Counted from the stretch's first letter, positions 40,400-50,649 are shown. The stretch is 64,000 nucleotides of DNA from Symbiodinium natans (GCA_905221605.1 CAJNDS010002163.1:147001-211000); one strand, 5' to 3'. Numbers and translations are program-made. The notes: generated by a model from the sequence alone, not told the origin.

Positions 40400-40489
40400 G
40401 TTTAGGTTTAGGAACCTCTGGCTGACTCTGGGTTTAGGTAGTTGGGTCGTTTAGGGTTTGCAAAGCTTAGCGTTTGCGGGGGTTCAGCT

Positions 40490-41107
40490 GCCCTAAACCC
40501 TGAACCCTGAACCCTAAACCCTAAACCCTAAACCCTGAACCCTAAACCCTACACCCTAAACCCGAAAGCCGAAACTTCGAGCGGCAGGAGACTCGGCGCG
40601 TTTGGCGCGGACGATCTGCCAGGCTGCAGAGTTGGGCTGGGTGTGCCCCAGCCCGCAAAACAAGAAAACGCGAACCCTTTGGGCAGGGTTTAGGGTTTAG
40701 GCTTAGGGTTTAGGGTTTAGGGTTTGGGGTTTAGGGTTTAGGGTTTCGGGTTTAGGGTTTAGGGTTTCGGGTTTAAGGTTTCGGGTTTATAGGGTTTAGG
40801 GCACCTAAAGCCCTAAACTCTAAATCCCTTCAACCCCTAAGCCCTAACCCCCCAGACCCTGAACACTGAAACTATAGACAAGCACCTGAGCTGCACGCCC
40901 TGGGAGCTCCCATTTGGGGCGGTTTCCGGATTTAGGTTTTGGGGGGTATTGACTAGTTGTGGGGGTAGGGCTTTTTGGAATTCGCGGTACCCTTAAAGTC
41001 CCAAACCCTAAGCCCGAACTCCACAGTCCAAAGTGCAAAGTCCGAAGCCCCAAAACTAGAGCTTCAGGCCATGGAGCCCTAACGCCCGGGGAGAGTTTAC
41101 AGATTAG
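40490..41107. other. CCCTAAA and TTTAGGG arrays with one possible exon
   Basis: Arrays at about 40490-40565 and 40688-40800. 40565-40688 is open in two frames (for example AAGDSARLARTICQAAELGW). Confidence 0.4.
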
Positions 41108-41427
41108 GGGCGTGCAACCAAGGCGAGTGGATTCAGAGATCTTGGGCGCCTTCCTCAGGAGAAGGGGCGGAGAACTTCAGGAGAACGGTGGCTACGAGCT
41201 GCCAGGCCTAAACCCTAAACCCTAAACCCTAAACCCTAAACCCCAAACCCAAAACCCAAAACCCAAAACCCTAAACCCTAAACCCTAAACCCTAAACCCT
41301 AAACCCTAAACCCTAAACCCTAAACCAAAAAGAGCTGCCAGGCGGTGTGTCCATCGCGCCGACGTTTCTGAAGGATGGGCGGCTGAAGGGCATCAAAGCG
41401 GAGTTGCTTCCGGATGCCGGGAATTAG
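41108..41427 (+). CDS. Two-exon gene segment interrupted by a CCCTAAA array with flanking direct repeats
   Basis: Exon 41108-41205 (RVDSEILGAFLRRRGGELQE, ...YELP) ends CCAG|GCCTAAA. The 136-nt intron is almost entirely CCCTAAA units and ends GAGCTGCCAG. Exon 41342-41427 continues GVSIAPTFLKDGRLKGIKAE to TAG. GAGCTGCCAGGC is present at both intron edges (41196-41207 and 41332-41343), like a target-site duplication, and removing one copy plus the array restores the frame. GC-AG boundaries. Function unknown. Confidence 0.5.
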
Positions 41428-42201
41428 GCACCTCACACCCCTAAACCCTAAACCCTAAACCCCAAACCCTAAACCCTAAGCCCTGAACCCTAAACCCTAA
41501 ACCCTACACCCGAAACCCTAAACCCCGCACCCTAAACCCTAAACATAGAACTTTTTTAAGGAAGGCTCATAGGGGCCCTAATTCCCTGGCAGCTTCTTTG
41601 AGGGGTCCAAAGGTGAACCGCCTTCAGATGTTGAACACGTCTCTGGCTGCTCGCGGTCGGCGCAAAAGTCCGAGCACCAGGGTGCTTTGACAGGGGCAAG
41701 AGCTTAGGGTTTAGGGTTCGGGTTTCGCGTTTTGGCTTTGCTTGCACTTGGGGCTTGTAGTTCAGGTAGCACCAGTTTTCCAGTCTGCAGGCTGAGGGCA
41801 GTTTTGTGTAAACTCCCTGAGACCTACACATTTTGATCTGAACTGGAAGGCTAGTGACGCCATAGTCCGGTTGGGCTGGGCTTGAGGTTCAGGAGAGCGC
41901 AGTGCCCCAGACCTGAAGAGCCTAAACCAGTGCCGAGGTCTTCTCTCTTCAATGCCAGTGCCGCCCTTGGCGAGGCGTGTTGCACATGCCGAACATGTTG
42001 GGCCGAAGCCCTAAGCCTAATCGCTGAACCCGAAAGCCCAAGCCCCGAAATCCTGAGGCTCAAAGCTCCCGCCCAAACCTTCCTGAAGCCCCTCAACCCT
42101 CAAGCCTCAAACCCTAATCCCTGAACCCTCAAACCCTAAACCCTAAACCCCAAACCCTCAAACCCTAAACCCTAAACCCCCAATCCCTGCAACCCCTGCA
42201 G
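41428..42201. other. Arrays with possible exons
   Basis: CCCTAAA array at 41438-41545. 41593-41701 is open (EPPSDVEHVSGCSRSAQKSE). 41890-42020 is open with CCTCRTC (RPEEPKPVPRSSLFNASAAL). A minus frame covers 41556-41831. CCCTAAA array at 42110-42185. Confidence 0.35.
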
Positions 42202-42295
42202 GCCCTGGGCCCTACTTTCGGCACGACCTTCCTTGCCATGGAGGGATTCGGCGCCCCTTCGCCTTTCAAAGGAACGTCCCACATGAATGGCTGGG
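42202..42295 (+). CDS. Exon between CCCTAAA and TTTAGGG arrays
   Basis: CCCCTGCAG acceptor, then ALGPTFGTTFLAMEGFGAPS and PFKGTSHMNGW to TGGG|GTTTGGGG. Confidence 0.4.
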
Positions 42296-42478
42296 GTTTG
42301 GGGTTTGGGGTTTAGGGTTGAGGGTTTAGGGTTTAGGGTTTAGGGTTTAGACGTTTGGGGTTTCGACGTTTGGGGTTGAGTGTAGGGTCCAGGCTTCAGG
42401 CTTGCTAGCTAGGGTTGGGGCTCATGCAGATCCAGCCGCATTGGCAGGGATTCCGGTTTTCGGGTACTTCTTCAGGGC

Positions 42479-42573
<95 letters not shown>

Positions 42574-42660
42574 CGAGAGAGCGAGAGAGCAAGAGAGCGA
42601 GAGAGCGAGAGAGCGAGAGAGCGAGAGAGGGAGGGAGGGAGGGAGGGAGGGAGGGAGGGT
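42479..42660. repeat. Purine-only GA / GAGAGC / GAGG tract
   Basis: About 180 bp with purines on one strand apart from regularly spaced C. The GA, GAGAGC and GGAG units follow one another. Confidence 0.97.
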
Positions 42661-42724
42661 GGGAGAGGAGCCTCCTCCCTGAATTAAGGAATGTAGGCAG
42701 AATATACCTTTCAAGGCTGAAATT

Positions 42725-43073
42725 ATGCCAAGAGTTGCATCCCCGCCCCAAAATCAGACTAGCGGCATTGCAGAATGCTCCGCCGAACATCGGCAGTCAG
42801 AAGCGGGACCCATGACAGGAAGACCAAGCTGGCAAAGTCGTCTCCCAACCGCATCAGTAGAAAAGCACGACCCCCATGACTTCCCACCAGAATCTGTAGC
42901 GATGAAGCAATGTCTGGCGCCTTTTTGCGGTGTCCTAGGGGCACCTCGTCAAGTGTTCTGATCTTGGGGCCACGGTCTGCACAAACAAAGTGCCGTACCC
43001 CAGGCCCTGAGGCCCAAAACCCCCGGCCCAGGTTGCCAGTACCTCGTATGCCGCTGCCATCACGCTGTATGCC
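42725..43073. other. Overlapping ORFs on both strands, strand unresolved
   Basis: A + frame of 78 codons (42725-42961) and a minus frame of 118 codons (43115-42759, with SSLQILVGSHGGRAFLLMRL) overlap. No family signal separates them. Confidence 0.3.
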
Positions 43074-43716
43074 ATGGGAATGTACGTCGTCATGCGTCGT
43101 GGCCTCGGATCCCATGCTGCGGAATCGAAGTCTCCCGAGTCCTCAGCCCTAAGCCATAGGCGGTCCGAGATCCGAAGGCAAACAAGGGGCTCTCCTGCAC
43201 GCACCTATTATAAGGGGATCTTACTATTCGGGGATCTATTTTGGGGTCCCCTATTTTCGTACACTCCCATATTCGCAAGACAGATGCTGAGAGAGGGCCA
43301 CCCATGCATGACAGGGTCAAGCTCAAGCCAAGTTCCTTGTGGATGTTTTAGGTTTGACTCCGTGCCTACCACTGCGGACCCTACCACTCAACTATGTAGC
43401 CTGCTTGAAGATGTGCTTGGAGGTTCGTGGGACTTATTCACCAAGTAAAACTGTGCTTATCACCCACTTATCACCCACTAATCGCCCCTTAAGTGTCCTA
43501 ATATTGTTGAAAGTACAGTTATAAGTACAGCTATAATTGGATAATACGTACCATGAACCTCCAAGTACTGTCAAGATGAAGCAGAGGTCCTTGAGTTTCA
43601 GCCAACGATCCACCTCGCTTAGTGGCAGACAGCACATCCGTAGATGGTTCGCCGAGCTACGAAATACTACAATAGTACTGAAATACCACGTCACTCCACG
43701 GCTAACGGTTCTGTGA
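43074..43716 (+). CDS. Two-exon gene, about 159 aa; intron has terminal inverted repeats
   Basis: Exon 1 43074-43412 is ATG-led and open for 113 codons. Exon 2 43576-43716 (MKQRSLSFSQRSTSLSGRQH, RRWFAELRNTTIVLKYHV) continues in phase 0 to TGA. The 163-nt intron begins with a GT that is also the first base of an inverted repeat, and ends TGTCAAG. Product basic, Ser/Arg-rich. Function unknown. Confidence 0.5.
43413..43575 (+). mobile_element. Introner-like intron with terminal inverted repeats
   Basis: GTGCTTGGAGGTTCGTGG (43413-43430) pairs with CCATGAACCTCCAAGTAC (43551-43568), 16 of 18 positions complementary. The left arm starts exactly at the donor GT and the right arm ends seven bases before the acceptor. 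Introner elements with such repeats are known in dinoflagellates. Confidence 0.6.
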
Positions 43717-43739
43717 TGAGGTGCGTCCCGCGTGAGCTG

Positions 43740-44065
43740 AGAAAAGGGTTTAGGGTTTAGGGTTTGGGGTTTAGGGTTGAGGGTTGAGGGTTTAGGGTTT
43801 AGGGTTTAGGGCCTGGGGTTTAACCTACCCTAGGATTTAGGGTTCAAGGCTTAGGCTGTAGGGTTCACGGCCTAGGGTTGAGGTTGGCCGGTTGGCCGCA
43901 ATCGCAAAAACATCGGTGGCCGATTGACCGAAGTCGTAGAAGTACCGGTGCCGATGCACCGAACTCATCAAAAGGTTTAAATGTGCATGCAATGAAAAAG
44001 AGGGTTTAACCCTAAACCCTAAAGCCTAAAGCCTAAACCCTAAACCCTAAACCCTAAACCCTTAG
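43740..44065. repeat. TTTAGGG array, unique spacer, CCCTAAA array
   Basis: G-strand array at 43747-43815. C-strand array at 44006-44062 ends CCCTTAG, an acceptor for the next segment. Confidence 0.85.
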
Positions 44066-44460
44066 GGTTGCTTAGATATTGAACCCTCCAAGCCCCTGGA
44101 AGGTGACGAAGTGACTGTGGAGAGCGCCCCCGCGGAAGTGTCATCGCTGCATACATTTGGCTGGTTCAGAGAACTGTCGAAATCCGCAGCCCGGGCTGTT
44201 GGGTTTAGGGGTTTACGGCTTCTGTTTGAGGGTTCGAGGGTTCAGGGTTTCGGGGCTTAAGGATGTAGGTGTTTCAGGAGCCCCCGTTCCCCAAGGTTCT
44301 GTTTTGCGACTCTCCTCGATTCGGGGCTCCCGGCGGTGGGTTTGGGGTTTGGGGTATCTGTAGTTAGGGTTTAGGGTTTTGGGTTTTGGGCTTAGATATC
44401 TTTTTCAAGGAAAGCTGGATCTGCCCAACCCTGCACCCTCCAACCAGAAACTAAGCCCCT
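44066..44460 (+). CDS. Three-exon segment with G-rich repeat introns
   Basis: Exon 44066-44197 (LDIEPSKPLEGDEVTVESAP then FGWFRELSKSAARA) to GCT|GTTGGG. Exon 44278-44339 (EPPFPKVLFCDSPRFGAPGG) after GTTTCAG. A third from 44410 after TTTTTCAAG in phase (KAGSAQPCTLQPETKP). Introns of 80 and 70 nt hold degenerate TTTAGGG. The third exon runs into a CCCCTGAAG array. Confidence 0.45.
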
Positions 44461-44650
44461 AAAGAACCTAAAGCCCCTAACGCCCCTCTGAAGCCCCTGA
44501 AGCCCCTAATGCCCCTGAAGCCCCTGAAGCCCCTGAAGCCCCTGAAGCCCCTGAAGCCCCTGAAGCCCCTAAAGCCCCTAAAACCCCTAAAGCCCCTAAA
44601 GCCCCTAAAACCCTCAAACCCTCAAAGCCCCTAAGCCTCTAGAGGACCCT
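44461..44650. repeat. CCCCTGAAG / CCCCTAAAG array
   Basis: Nine-bp units, about 18 copies. Confidence 0.95.
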
Positions 44651-44668
44651 AAAGCCCCAAACCCTACA

Positions 44669-44769
44669 GCCCCCGAAGCCCCCTCGAAAACGCGTCTCAA
44701 CTCCATGGTGTCAGGAGCAGCCGAATGCACCCCAGCACCGCTTGGGCTCGGTGGTGCGTCAGAATAGCA
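44669..44769 (+). CDS. Exon-like segment
   Basis: CCCTACAG acceptor, then EAPSKTRLNSMVSGAAECTP and APLGLGGASE to TAG. Confidence 0.4.
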
Positions 44770-44906
44770 ACGTCAGCGCTCTTTCAATTTCTTAGGGTGT
44801 AGGGTTTAGGGTTTAGGGTTTAGGGTTTAGGGGTATGCTTCAGGTTTTCGGGGCCGAGGGGTTTAGGGTACAGTTTGAGGTTGTAGGATTTGTTTTCTTT
44901 GCAGTG

Positions 44907-45416
44907 TCGACATGGACAAGGCAGCTGGCGTGCTCGAGTGTTGGGACGTCTCTCGAAGAAAGGGGGGGGCTCAGAGACCGTTTGCTAGGCGTGTTCAGGT
45001 TGTGTCAAAAAGCCCTGACGTGAACTTGTGCCGGAGTTCTTTTGGCACATCCATGGGTTACGGACTTCGAAGCCTGGCTGGATGTTTTGTACCCGATGAG
45101 GGCAGTATTCTCAGCTCCCTAAAAACTCCAAGCTCTGAGCCTCCTGGCTTGTTGTAGTTGGACTGGGGGGGGGGGAGTGAGAGGCAGCGTTTCTCAGCGA
45201 AGCCAGTATGCAGGTGGCAAAAGCAGGCAAAAAGCAACCACATGTCGAAAGCCTGTGTTCCAATGCTGTCTTCACCTTCTCAAAAATCGGGTCAACCCCC
45301 AACCCTCGACCCCTTGGACAGCTGTGACGGCAGATTCTGCAGCTAGGTGCTCAGATCGTCTCTTGCCCCACTGCTCCGCAGTTTCGTCTTGTCAGGTGTC
45401 TATGTATGGCTGCTAA
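44907..45416 (+). CDS. Two ORF-like exons
   Basis: A TTTTCTTTGCAG acceptor precedes 44907-45157, ATG-led at 44912 (MDKAAGVLECWDVSRRKGGA ... SSFGTSMGYGLRSLAG), 81 codons to TAG. A second open segment 45165-45416 (SRQKATTCRKPVFQCCLHLL) ends TAA just before a CCCTAAA array. Unknown function. Confidence 0.45.
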
Positions 45417-45932
45417 ACCCTAAACCCTAAACCCTAAATCCTAAACCTTACCCTAAACCTTACACCCTAAACCCTAAACCCTAAACCCTAAACCCTAAAC
45501 CACCCCACCCACTCGGTTTAGGGTTCAGGAGTCAAGCTTGCTACTCTGGTATCGAACATATACCCACCCACCCTTTGGATCCCATAACATTAGGAACACA
45601 TTTTAGCTTTTTCCTTTCAAACCGCAAGCCCAAGGCTTAATATCCCTTAAATCCCAAATCCCAGGGCCCAATAGCCAGGCCAGAGGTAAAAATATGACCT
45701 TCGGGGCCCGAAAGTCATATTTGTACCGGGCACAAGGTCGTTGTTTGGACCAAACGACCCTGCCCAGTAACAAAAATGACCTTGCCCAGTAAAACAAGTG
45801 ACCTTGCCCAGCAAAAAAAGACCTTGCCCAGCAAAAATATGACCTTGCCGGGTACAACATTTAAATTATGTAAGTAATGTTCAGGGTTTAGGTTTAGGGT
45901 TTAGGGTTTAGGGTTTAGGGTTTAGGGTTTAG
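45417..45932. other. CCCTAAA array, GACCTTGCCC repeats, TTTAGGG array
   Basis: Array at 45412-45505. A tandem of ATGACCTTGCCCAGTA-like units at 45774-45850. G-strand array at 45882-45932. Confidence 0.7.
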
Positions 45933-46864
45933 GGAAGCAACAAGGAACTGCAACGCTCAGGCGCGGGATCCGGAACTCGAAGAAGCTCAGTCAGGAGGGG
46001 TTTCGGGGGGGGGGGGGGGGGGGGGGCGGGAGTGTAGGATTTCGGGCTTATTTAGATTTATGGGTGTAGGGTTTAGGGTTTAGGGTGGGCCTATCTTGGG
46101 ATATTCCCCCTTATACTGACAGTCCTTAATCGGGATTATGATTGTAGTACCCCCCCCCCCCCCCCCCCCACCGTTGGTAGAAGGGCAGCATCCCAAGTCC
46201 TGTAGCCCTTCCTGCGTTTCTGCTCGTTACTTCGTGTATTTCTCAGGGTTCCTAGAAAAGCAGTAAGAGTTAGGATCAACGTCGGAGGCACGCTGGTTGC
46301 GGTAGAGGGCAACGAAACGAACTTCCAACCGCTGCCGACGAATTTCAGCCGCCCGCGCGTCGACGACTTCGAAGCTTTCCGATGGAAGTGCTGGTACGGG
46401 TGGGTCGTGTCGCGCCCTGTCGTAAGGGCCAAGACTGGCGTCGTCAACTGGATCACGCTCCACGATGCGAAGAAGCCTTGGGTTTTGCATTGACTTCTTG
46501 TGCCTATGAACTCGAACCCATATGAGCCTGATGCACAGACATTGACGAAGAAACGCAGGAACGAGCGGAAGGCGCCTACGAAGCAACGCACCTGGAGGTG
46601 AGCCCAGCAAAAGAGCCAGGCTCGGCTTGGACGCCGACGTCGTCCTTCAATGAAGTTGTGCCGGCAGTGTTGGCAAACATCCCCTCGAAGTGCGAGCGAT
46701 GCTGCGACTGTGTGGATGAACGACAAGTACCGAAGGACATGGATGCCGCCGACGCCGAAGAACCCCAGGCTTCCCGCACGGATGACACCGAGAAGAAGCG
46801 CGACAAGAAGCCGCGAAACGGCAAGGCGAGCAGAGGAAGCGCCCTAAACCCCCTAGACCGCTAA
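45933..46864 (+). CDS. Multi-exon gene segment, unknown function
   Basis: 45933-45999 follows the TTTAG end of an array (EATRNCNAQARDPELEEAQS). 46248-46492 encodes RINVGGTLVAVEGNETNFQP, DDFEAFRWKCWYGWVVSRPV and VVNWITLHDAKKPW to TGA. 46536-46860 encodes DIDEETQERAEGAYEATHLE, CERCCDCVDERQVPKD and a Lys/Arg-rich tail. Composition and lengths make the last two the most credible coding segments of this area. A minus shadow ORF spans 46136-46726. The foldback element at 46095-46197 lies in the putative first intron. Confidence 0.5.
46095..46197. mobile_element. Foldback element copy with expanded C tract
   Basis: CTTGGGATATTCCCCC and CAGTCCTTAAT match the left arm of the 38039 copy. The right end is CATCCCAAG. 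A 22-bp C run replaces the centre and most of the right arm. Confidence 0.75.
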
Positions 46865-47161
46865 GCCCCTGAACCCTTAGGCCCCCTAAACCCCAGACCC
46901 CTGACCAAACCTTCAACCCCCAAAAAGCCTCAAGCCGCAGAAGGTCAGGACTTCAACTGCCCTGCGGCCTGTTCGGCCGACGACTTAGCCTGAAGGTTTA
47001 GGGTTTAGGGTTTCGGGTTTAGGGTGTTTACCCCCATGGACAGGGCCGAAGCTCTCTAACCACAAGCATCTCCTGTGGCAAGTGTTTTTATGAGGGCGGA
47101 CAACTTCAGTGTTAGGGCTACAGCCCCGCAGCGCTAACGCCCTGACCCCTAAGCCCGGAGA
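46865..47161. other. Degenerate C-rich repeats and a short exon-like segment
   Basis: After AAGCCGCAG the frame 46941-46991 reads GQDFNCPAACSADDLA to TGA, followed by TTTAGGG units. Confidence 0.35.
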
Positions 47162-47554
47162 TTGAAACCCCTGCTGCCCAGGGGCCGTAGAACAAAGAGG
47201 GTGAAGCTGTTTTTTTGCTGTACATGTTGCTGGCTATACACCGTCAACCCCAAACCTGGGATCGAGCTGCCAGCCTGTCACCTTACGAGGAGAGAGCGCT
47301 GTTACCAGACCACGAAGAGTCTCGCAGCACCCTCGCACGTCGACCCTGAGTGCTCCAACTCTTCTGAAGCCCTCAAACTTTGCACCCTATTTCAACCTCC
47401 ACTTCTCTTCCTTCTCAACCTTTGCTCCCCTTGCTACCCTTTTTCAGCCGCGGCCCCCGCGTGCGTTGATGGGGGATGTTTGTGCGACGGACGTATTTTA
47501 CAAAAAATTACTGTGTTCTCTGTCAAGGCAGTCCCCAAGTCCCAAAGGATTTAA
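47162..47554 (+). CDS. ORF of about 130 codons, doubtful
   Basis: Open + frame with Cys-rich and hydrophobic parts, overlapped by a tRNA-like sequence on the other strand (47250-47322). The ORF may be fortuitous. Confidence 0.3.
   Translation: MKPLLPRGRRTKRVKLFFCCTCCWLYTVNPKPGIELPACHLTRRERCYQTTKSLAAPSHVDPECSNSSEALKLCTLFQPPLLFLLNLCSPCYPFSAAAPACVDGGCLCDGRILQKITVFSVKAVPKSQRI
47250..47322 (-). tRNA. Degenerate tRNA-Thr(CGU)-like sequence
   Basis: On the minus strand GTGGTCTGGTAACAGCGC resembles a D-arm, CTCGTAA has the form of an anticodon loop with CGU, and AGCTCGATCCCAG resembles a T-arm. Acceptor and anticodon stems are poorly paired, so it looks like a relic or a SINE head. Confidence 0.3.
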
Positions 47555-48575
47555 GCTGGGGTTGAGCTGCACCTCTGGAGCACCGAGGTCCTAATCCTGG
47601 AGGAGTTTCGGGTATATCGGGCTTGGGGACACCTGGGTTCTTCTGGTTTGAGGTTCAGCATATGCGGGTTAGGGTTTAGGGTTTAGGGTTTCGGGTTTAG
47701 GGTTTAGGGTTTAAGGTTTAGGAAATGGGTTGACGCTACACCCCATTCAGGGGCTGACGTAAATAAACTTCGAGAGCCTTTTTGGTACCGTAAACTAAGA
47801 TGGGGACCCAGAAAGAGCCCCTAGAATTATTCCAAATCCTGAATCCAAGCTGTCTCACCTTCATCCAATTCATAGCCTGGCTGCTGACCCAAAACCCAAA
47901 ACAGCTAACGCTAAATCAAATCCCCTGCTTCATGGGACTTCATGCGCCCTTAAACCCCCTTAAGCCCTAGAGCCTAGACCTTAAACCCTAAGCCCTAAGC
48001 CCCAAACCCAGCTTCCCCTCCTTGTGATCTGGGGGGATGTAGGGTCCTCAGCCCCTAAACTCCGAAATTAGGGTGTTTGGGGGTTAGGGTGTTTAGGGGT
48101 TTTGGGGTTTAAGCGTTTAAGGGCTTGGGGTTCCCATGGTAAGAGTCTCTAAAGCAACAGTTGCAAAAGACCTGTTGTAGCACAGTAGCCGGTGCAAGAA
48201 GTAGAAGCCCCAAACCCCAAACCCCAAACCCCAAACCCCAAACCCCAAACCCCAAACCCCAAACCCTAAACCTGCACCCTAAACCCTGAACCTTAAACCC
48301 TACACCTGAAACCACAGCATGCTAAGCAACCCCCATGAAATGGCTGCTCAATCGCTTCAGGGGTTTGTCGTCTACGTTTTCGGGTTTAGGGCTTCAGGCA
48401 CTTGGACTCTCAGCTCCTGAGTCCCTTCGAATAACTCCTTCTGGGCGCCCTAACTCTTACTAACTGAACTGGGCGTGGAGCAAGTTCCACGAAACCCTTA
48501 GCGCCCGAAATTCGAGACCCGAAGCCCTAAGCCCGAAGCCTAAACCCTAAACCCTAAACCCTAAACCCACGGCAG
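47555..48575. other. Arrays and unique sequence, no supported gene
   Basis: TTTAGGG units at 47670-47720, GGGGTTT-type degenerate sequence near 48060-48120, CCCCAAA/CCCTAAA array at 48208-48300 and CCCTAAA at 48540-48566. Confidence 0.6.
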
Positions 48576-48686
48576 GACATCGTTCATGAGCGGCTGCTCC
48601 TGTCGCGGCTGAAGCCCTTGGCGCTTCAGTGGGAGCCTCAGCCCCAAACCCTCCTCCAACCCTGGAACCCGACAGCCTCTCACCCG
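48576..48686 (+). CDS. Exon between a CCCTAAA array and a GTTTAG donor
   Basis: ACGGCAG acceptor, then DIVHERLLLSRLKPLALQWE and LLQPWNPTASHP, 37 codons, ending CCG|GTTTAG. Confidence 0.4.
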
Positions 48687-48815
48687 GTTTAGAGTTTAGG
48701 TTTTAGGGTTTAGGGTTTCGGGTGTAGGGTTTAGGGTCAAGGGTTAAGGGTTTAGGTTTGAGAGTTTAGGGTTTAGGAAACTTATAGCTTTTCACCCCAA
48801 ACCCCATGCCCCAAA

Positions 48816-48998
48816 ATGCTACAACGTGCCGCCACGGGAGTGTTTACCATCAGGAGGCGTCAACGAGTTTTTTTTTCGTGTTCTTTGAGCTCTGCAGCTC
48901 TTTGGGTTCGATGGTCTGTGGACAAGCAAGAATGCCCTGTTTTGCTGCAGGGGGACCCAAACCCGAAGGCCTACAACCTAAACCGTCTAAACGAGTAG
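48816..48998 (+). CDS. Small ORF, 60 aa
   Basis: ATG-led frame MLQRAATGVFTIRRRQRVFF, ALWVRWSVDKQECPVLLQGD, ending N-R-L-N-E and TAG. Another ATG-led frame (48806) overlaps. Confidence 0.4.
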   Translation: MLQRAATGVFTIRRRQRVFFSCSLSSAALWVRWSVDKQECPVLLQGDPNPKAYNLNRLNE

Positions 48999-49310
48999 CC
49001 GGGAGAAAGGGCTGTCTACAATGAGAAGGCTCTTCAGCCTATGTACCGCTCTGCTGCAAACCTGAAAAAGTTCTGGAGGCTCTGAAGCACAGAGGGTCTG
49101 GGCGTAAAGTGCTCGTCTTTTTGATTTCTGAGCTTCTAGGGCTTAGGGCTTAGGGCTTAGGGTTTAGGGCTTAGGGCTTAGGGCTTAGGGCTTAGGCCTT
49201 AGGGCTTAGGGCTTAGGGCTTGAGAGCTCACAGCTCGTGCTCTCTGAGTTTGCGGTTTAGGAGTCTTAGGTCTTTAAGCCTATTGAGATTCTCAAGGCTC
49301 AGAGTCTACC
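48999..49310. repeat. GGGCTTA array and unique sequence
   Basis: GGGCTTA units (complement of CCCTAAG) at 49136-49220. Confidence 0.85.
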
Positions 49311-49812
49311 CCAGGCTCTGCGCAGCTATCATCTGCCTTGACCTGAAGACGCCGTGGACGATGTTGGAGGTGGCCGTGTGGCTTGAGTCCCCGAAATCCG
49401 GCACTTTAAAGGGCGGTCTAGGCTTCAGGGTTGAGGGTTGAGGGTTTAGGGTTTAGTGTAAACCTAAGCGATCACCCAGTCCTCTGCGTGCCGGATCTTA
49501 AAGCGACAGAGTGAGCCCGAGACCTTGGCGCCAAAGCTCTCGCCACCCTGATTGAGACGAAATACCGCAGCGGGAAAATACCGAGCATTTTTCGTAAATA
49601 CCTGGCATGTTTCGTAAATACCGAGCATTTTTTTCTCAACATCGGGTAGATCCTTCTGACACGAACTCTCAAGAAGGCTTCTTTTTTGAAGGGCTTAGGG
49701 TTTAGGGTCTATGCCTCTTCTTGAAGTTCTTCCATTCTGGGAGGACCTCCGGCAATGGCTCGAAGTCCTGAAGCGCGTCGTTGGCGAGCTGCGCCTTCGG
49801 CTGCATGTTCTG
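49311..49812 (+). CDS. Three exon-like segments separated by TTTAGGG units
   Basis: 49311-49422 (LCAAIICLDLKTPWTMLEVA). 49516-49645 (RDLGAKALATLIETKYRSGK, ending ATCGG|GTAGAT), whose 3' part is encoded by a 22-bp tandem repeat with ATACCGAGCATTTTTCGTAA. 49711-49812 (MPLLEVLPFWEDLRQWLEVL, amphipathic) runs into a G tract. Confidence 0.4.
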
Positions 49813-49960
49813 GGGGGGGGGGTTTGGAGCCTAACTCCGTCATACCTCCACCCCAGGCCATCCTAAGGCCATACTTGGCGGTTTAGTGTTTAGTGTTTGG
49901 GGTTTGGGGATTGGGGTTTAGGGTTTAGGGCTACACACAAACCCTAGACCTTAACTGGAC

Positions 49961-50313
49961 GTCCTCAAAGCAAGCCCCAGGATGCAGCAGCTTCCTTTGG
50001 AGGAGCAGGCCAGCTCACCCTGGCGAACGGAAGATGCTTGTAGGTTCACGGCGTGTCGGATGTGTCTATGGCCAGTTCTCAAAATTCGGTCCCTTTTTTT
50101 GGGTACCCTAAAATGTGGGGGGCCGCCTTCTATTCCTAACCCCAAAAGGAACCAAAGTTTGGAGAAGTGACAACATTGGGTCCTTCGCACGCTCCTTATT
50201 TCCCACGCTGGAAAGTACCCATGGCCTTCAAGGAGGTCAGAAGGGGCGCGGTGAGGCTTCAGCGGTTTATGGGGGGTGTGGAAGTGCGGCGTCGGTTTTG
50301 CAAAAGGCAATCC
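49961..50313 (+). CDS. Exon-like segments around a recurrent GTTCTCAAAATT element
   Basis: 49961-50078 (RMQQLPLEEQASSPWRTEDA) and 50168-50313 (DNIGSFARSLFPTLESTHGL, SAVYGGCGSAASVLQKAIQ) flank a segment similar to 16195 and 16378. A minus ORF of 119 codons overlaps. Confidence 0.4.
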
Positions 50314-50460
50314 AAACCCTAAATCCTGAACCCTGAACCCTCAACCCTCAACCCTGAAACCCTAAACCCTAAACCCTCAACCCTAAACCCTAAACCCTAA
50401 ACCCTTAACCCTTAACCCTTAAGCCCTTAAGCCCTAAACCCTAAACATGCTTCGTTTCAG
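50314..50460. repeat. CCCTAAA-type array ending GTTTCAG
   Basis: Mixed CCCTCAA, CCCTAAA and CCCTTAA units. The terminal CAG is the acceptor for the next segment. Confidence 0.9.
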
Positions 50461-50528
50461 GATCCCCAAGCCCAAACACTAAGGTGACGGTAACCCTGGT
50501 TCGACCCAAACTCTCCCTGGAGCTTTGA
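50461..50528 (+). CDS. Exon-like C-terminal segment
   Basis: SPSPNTKVTVTLVRPKLSLE then L and TGA. Confidence 0.35.
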
Positions 50529-50649
50529 CATCCTTCACTTAGGCTTGTGCGTTTAACACGAATGAGGCAAGGTTTCTGTGGGTTCTCTCTGTTTTTTAGC
50601 TTCAAGATCTTTAGTGCGGAGAAGGTAGCTCTTCAGCAAGAACGGGCTC

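Noticed and set aside
43345-43355. B-box-like GGTTTGACTCC suggesting a tRNA or SINE
   Set aside because: No A-box at the right distance and no cloverleaf; it lies within an open reading frame.
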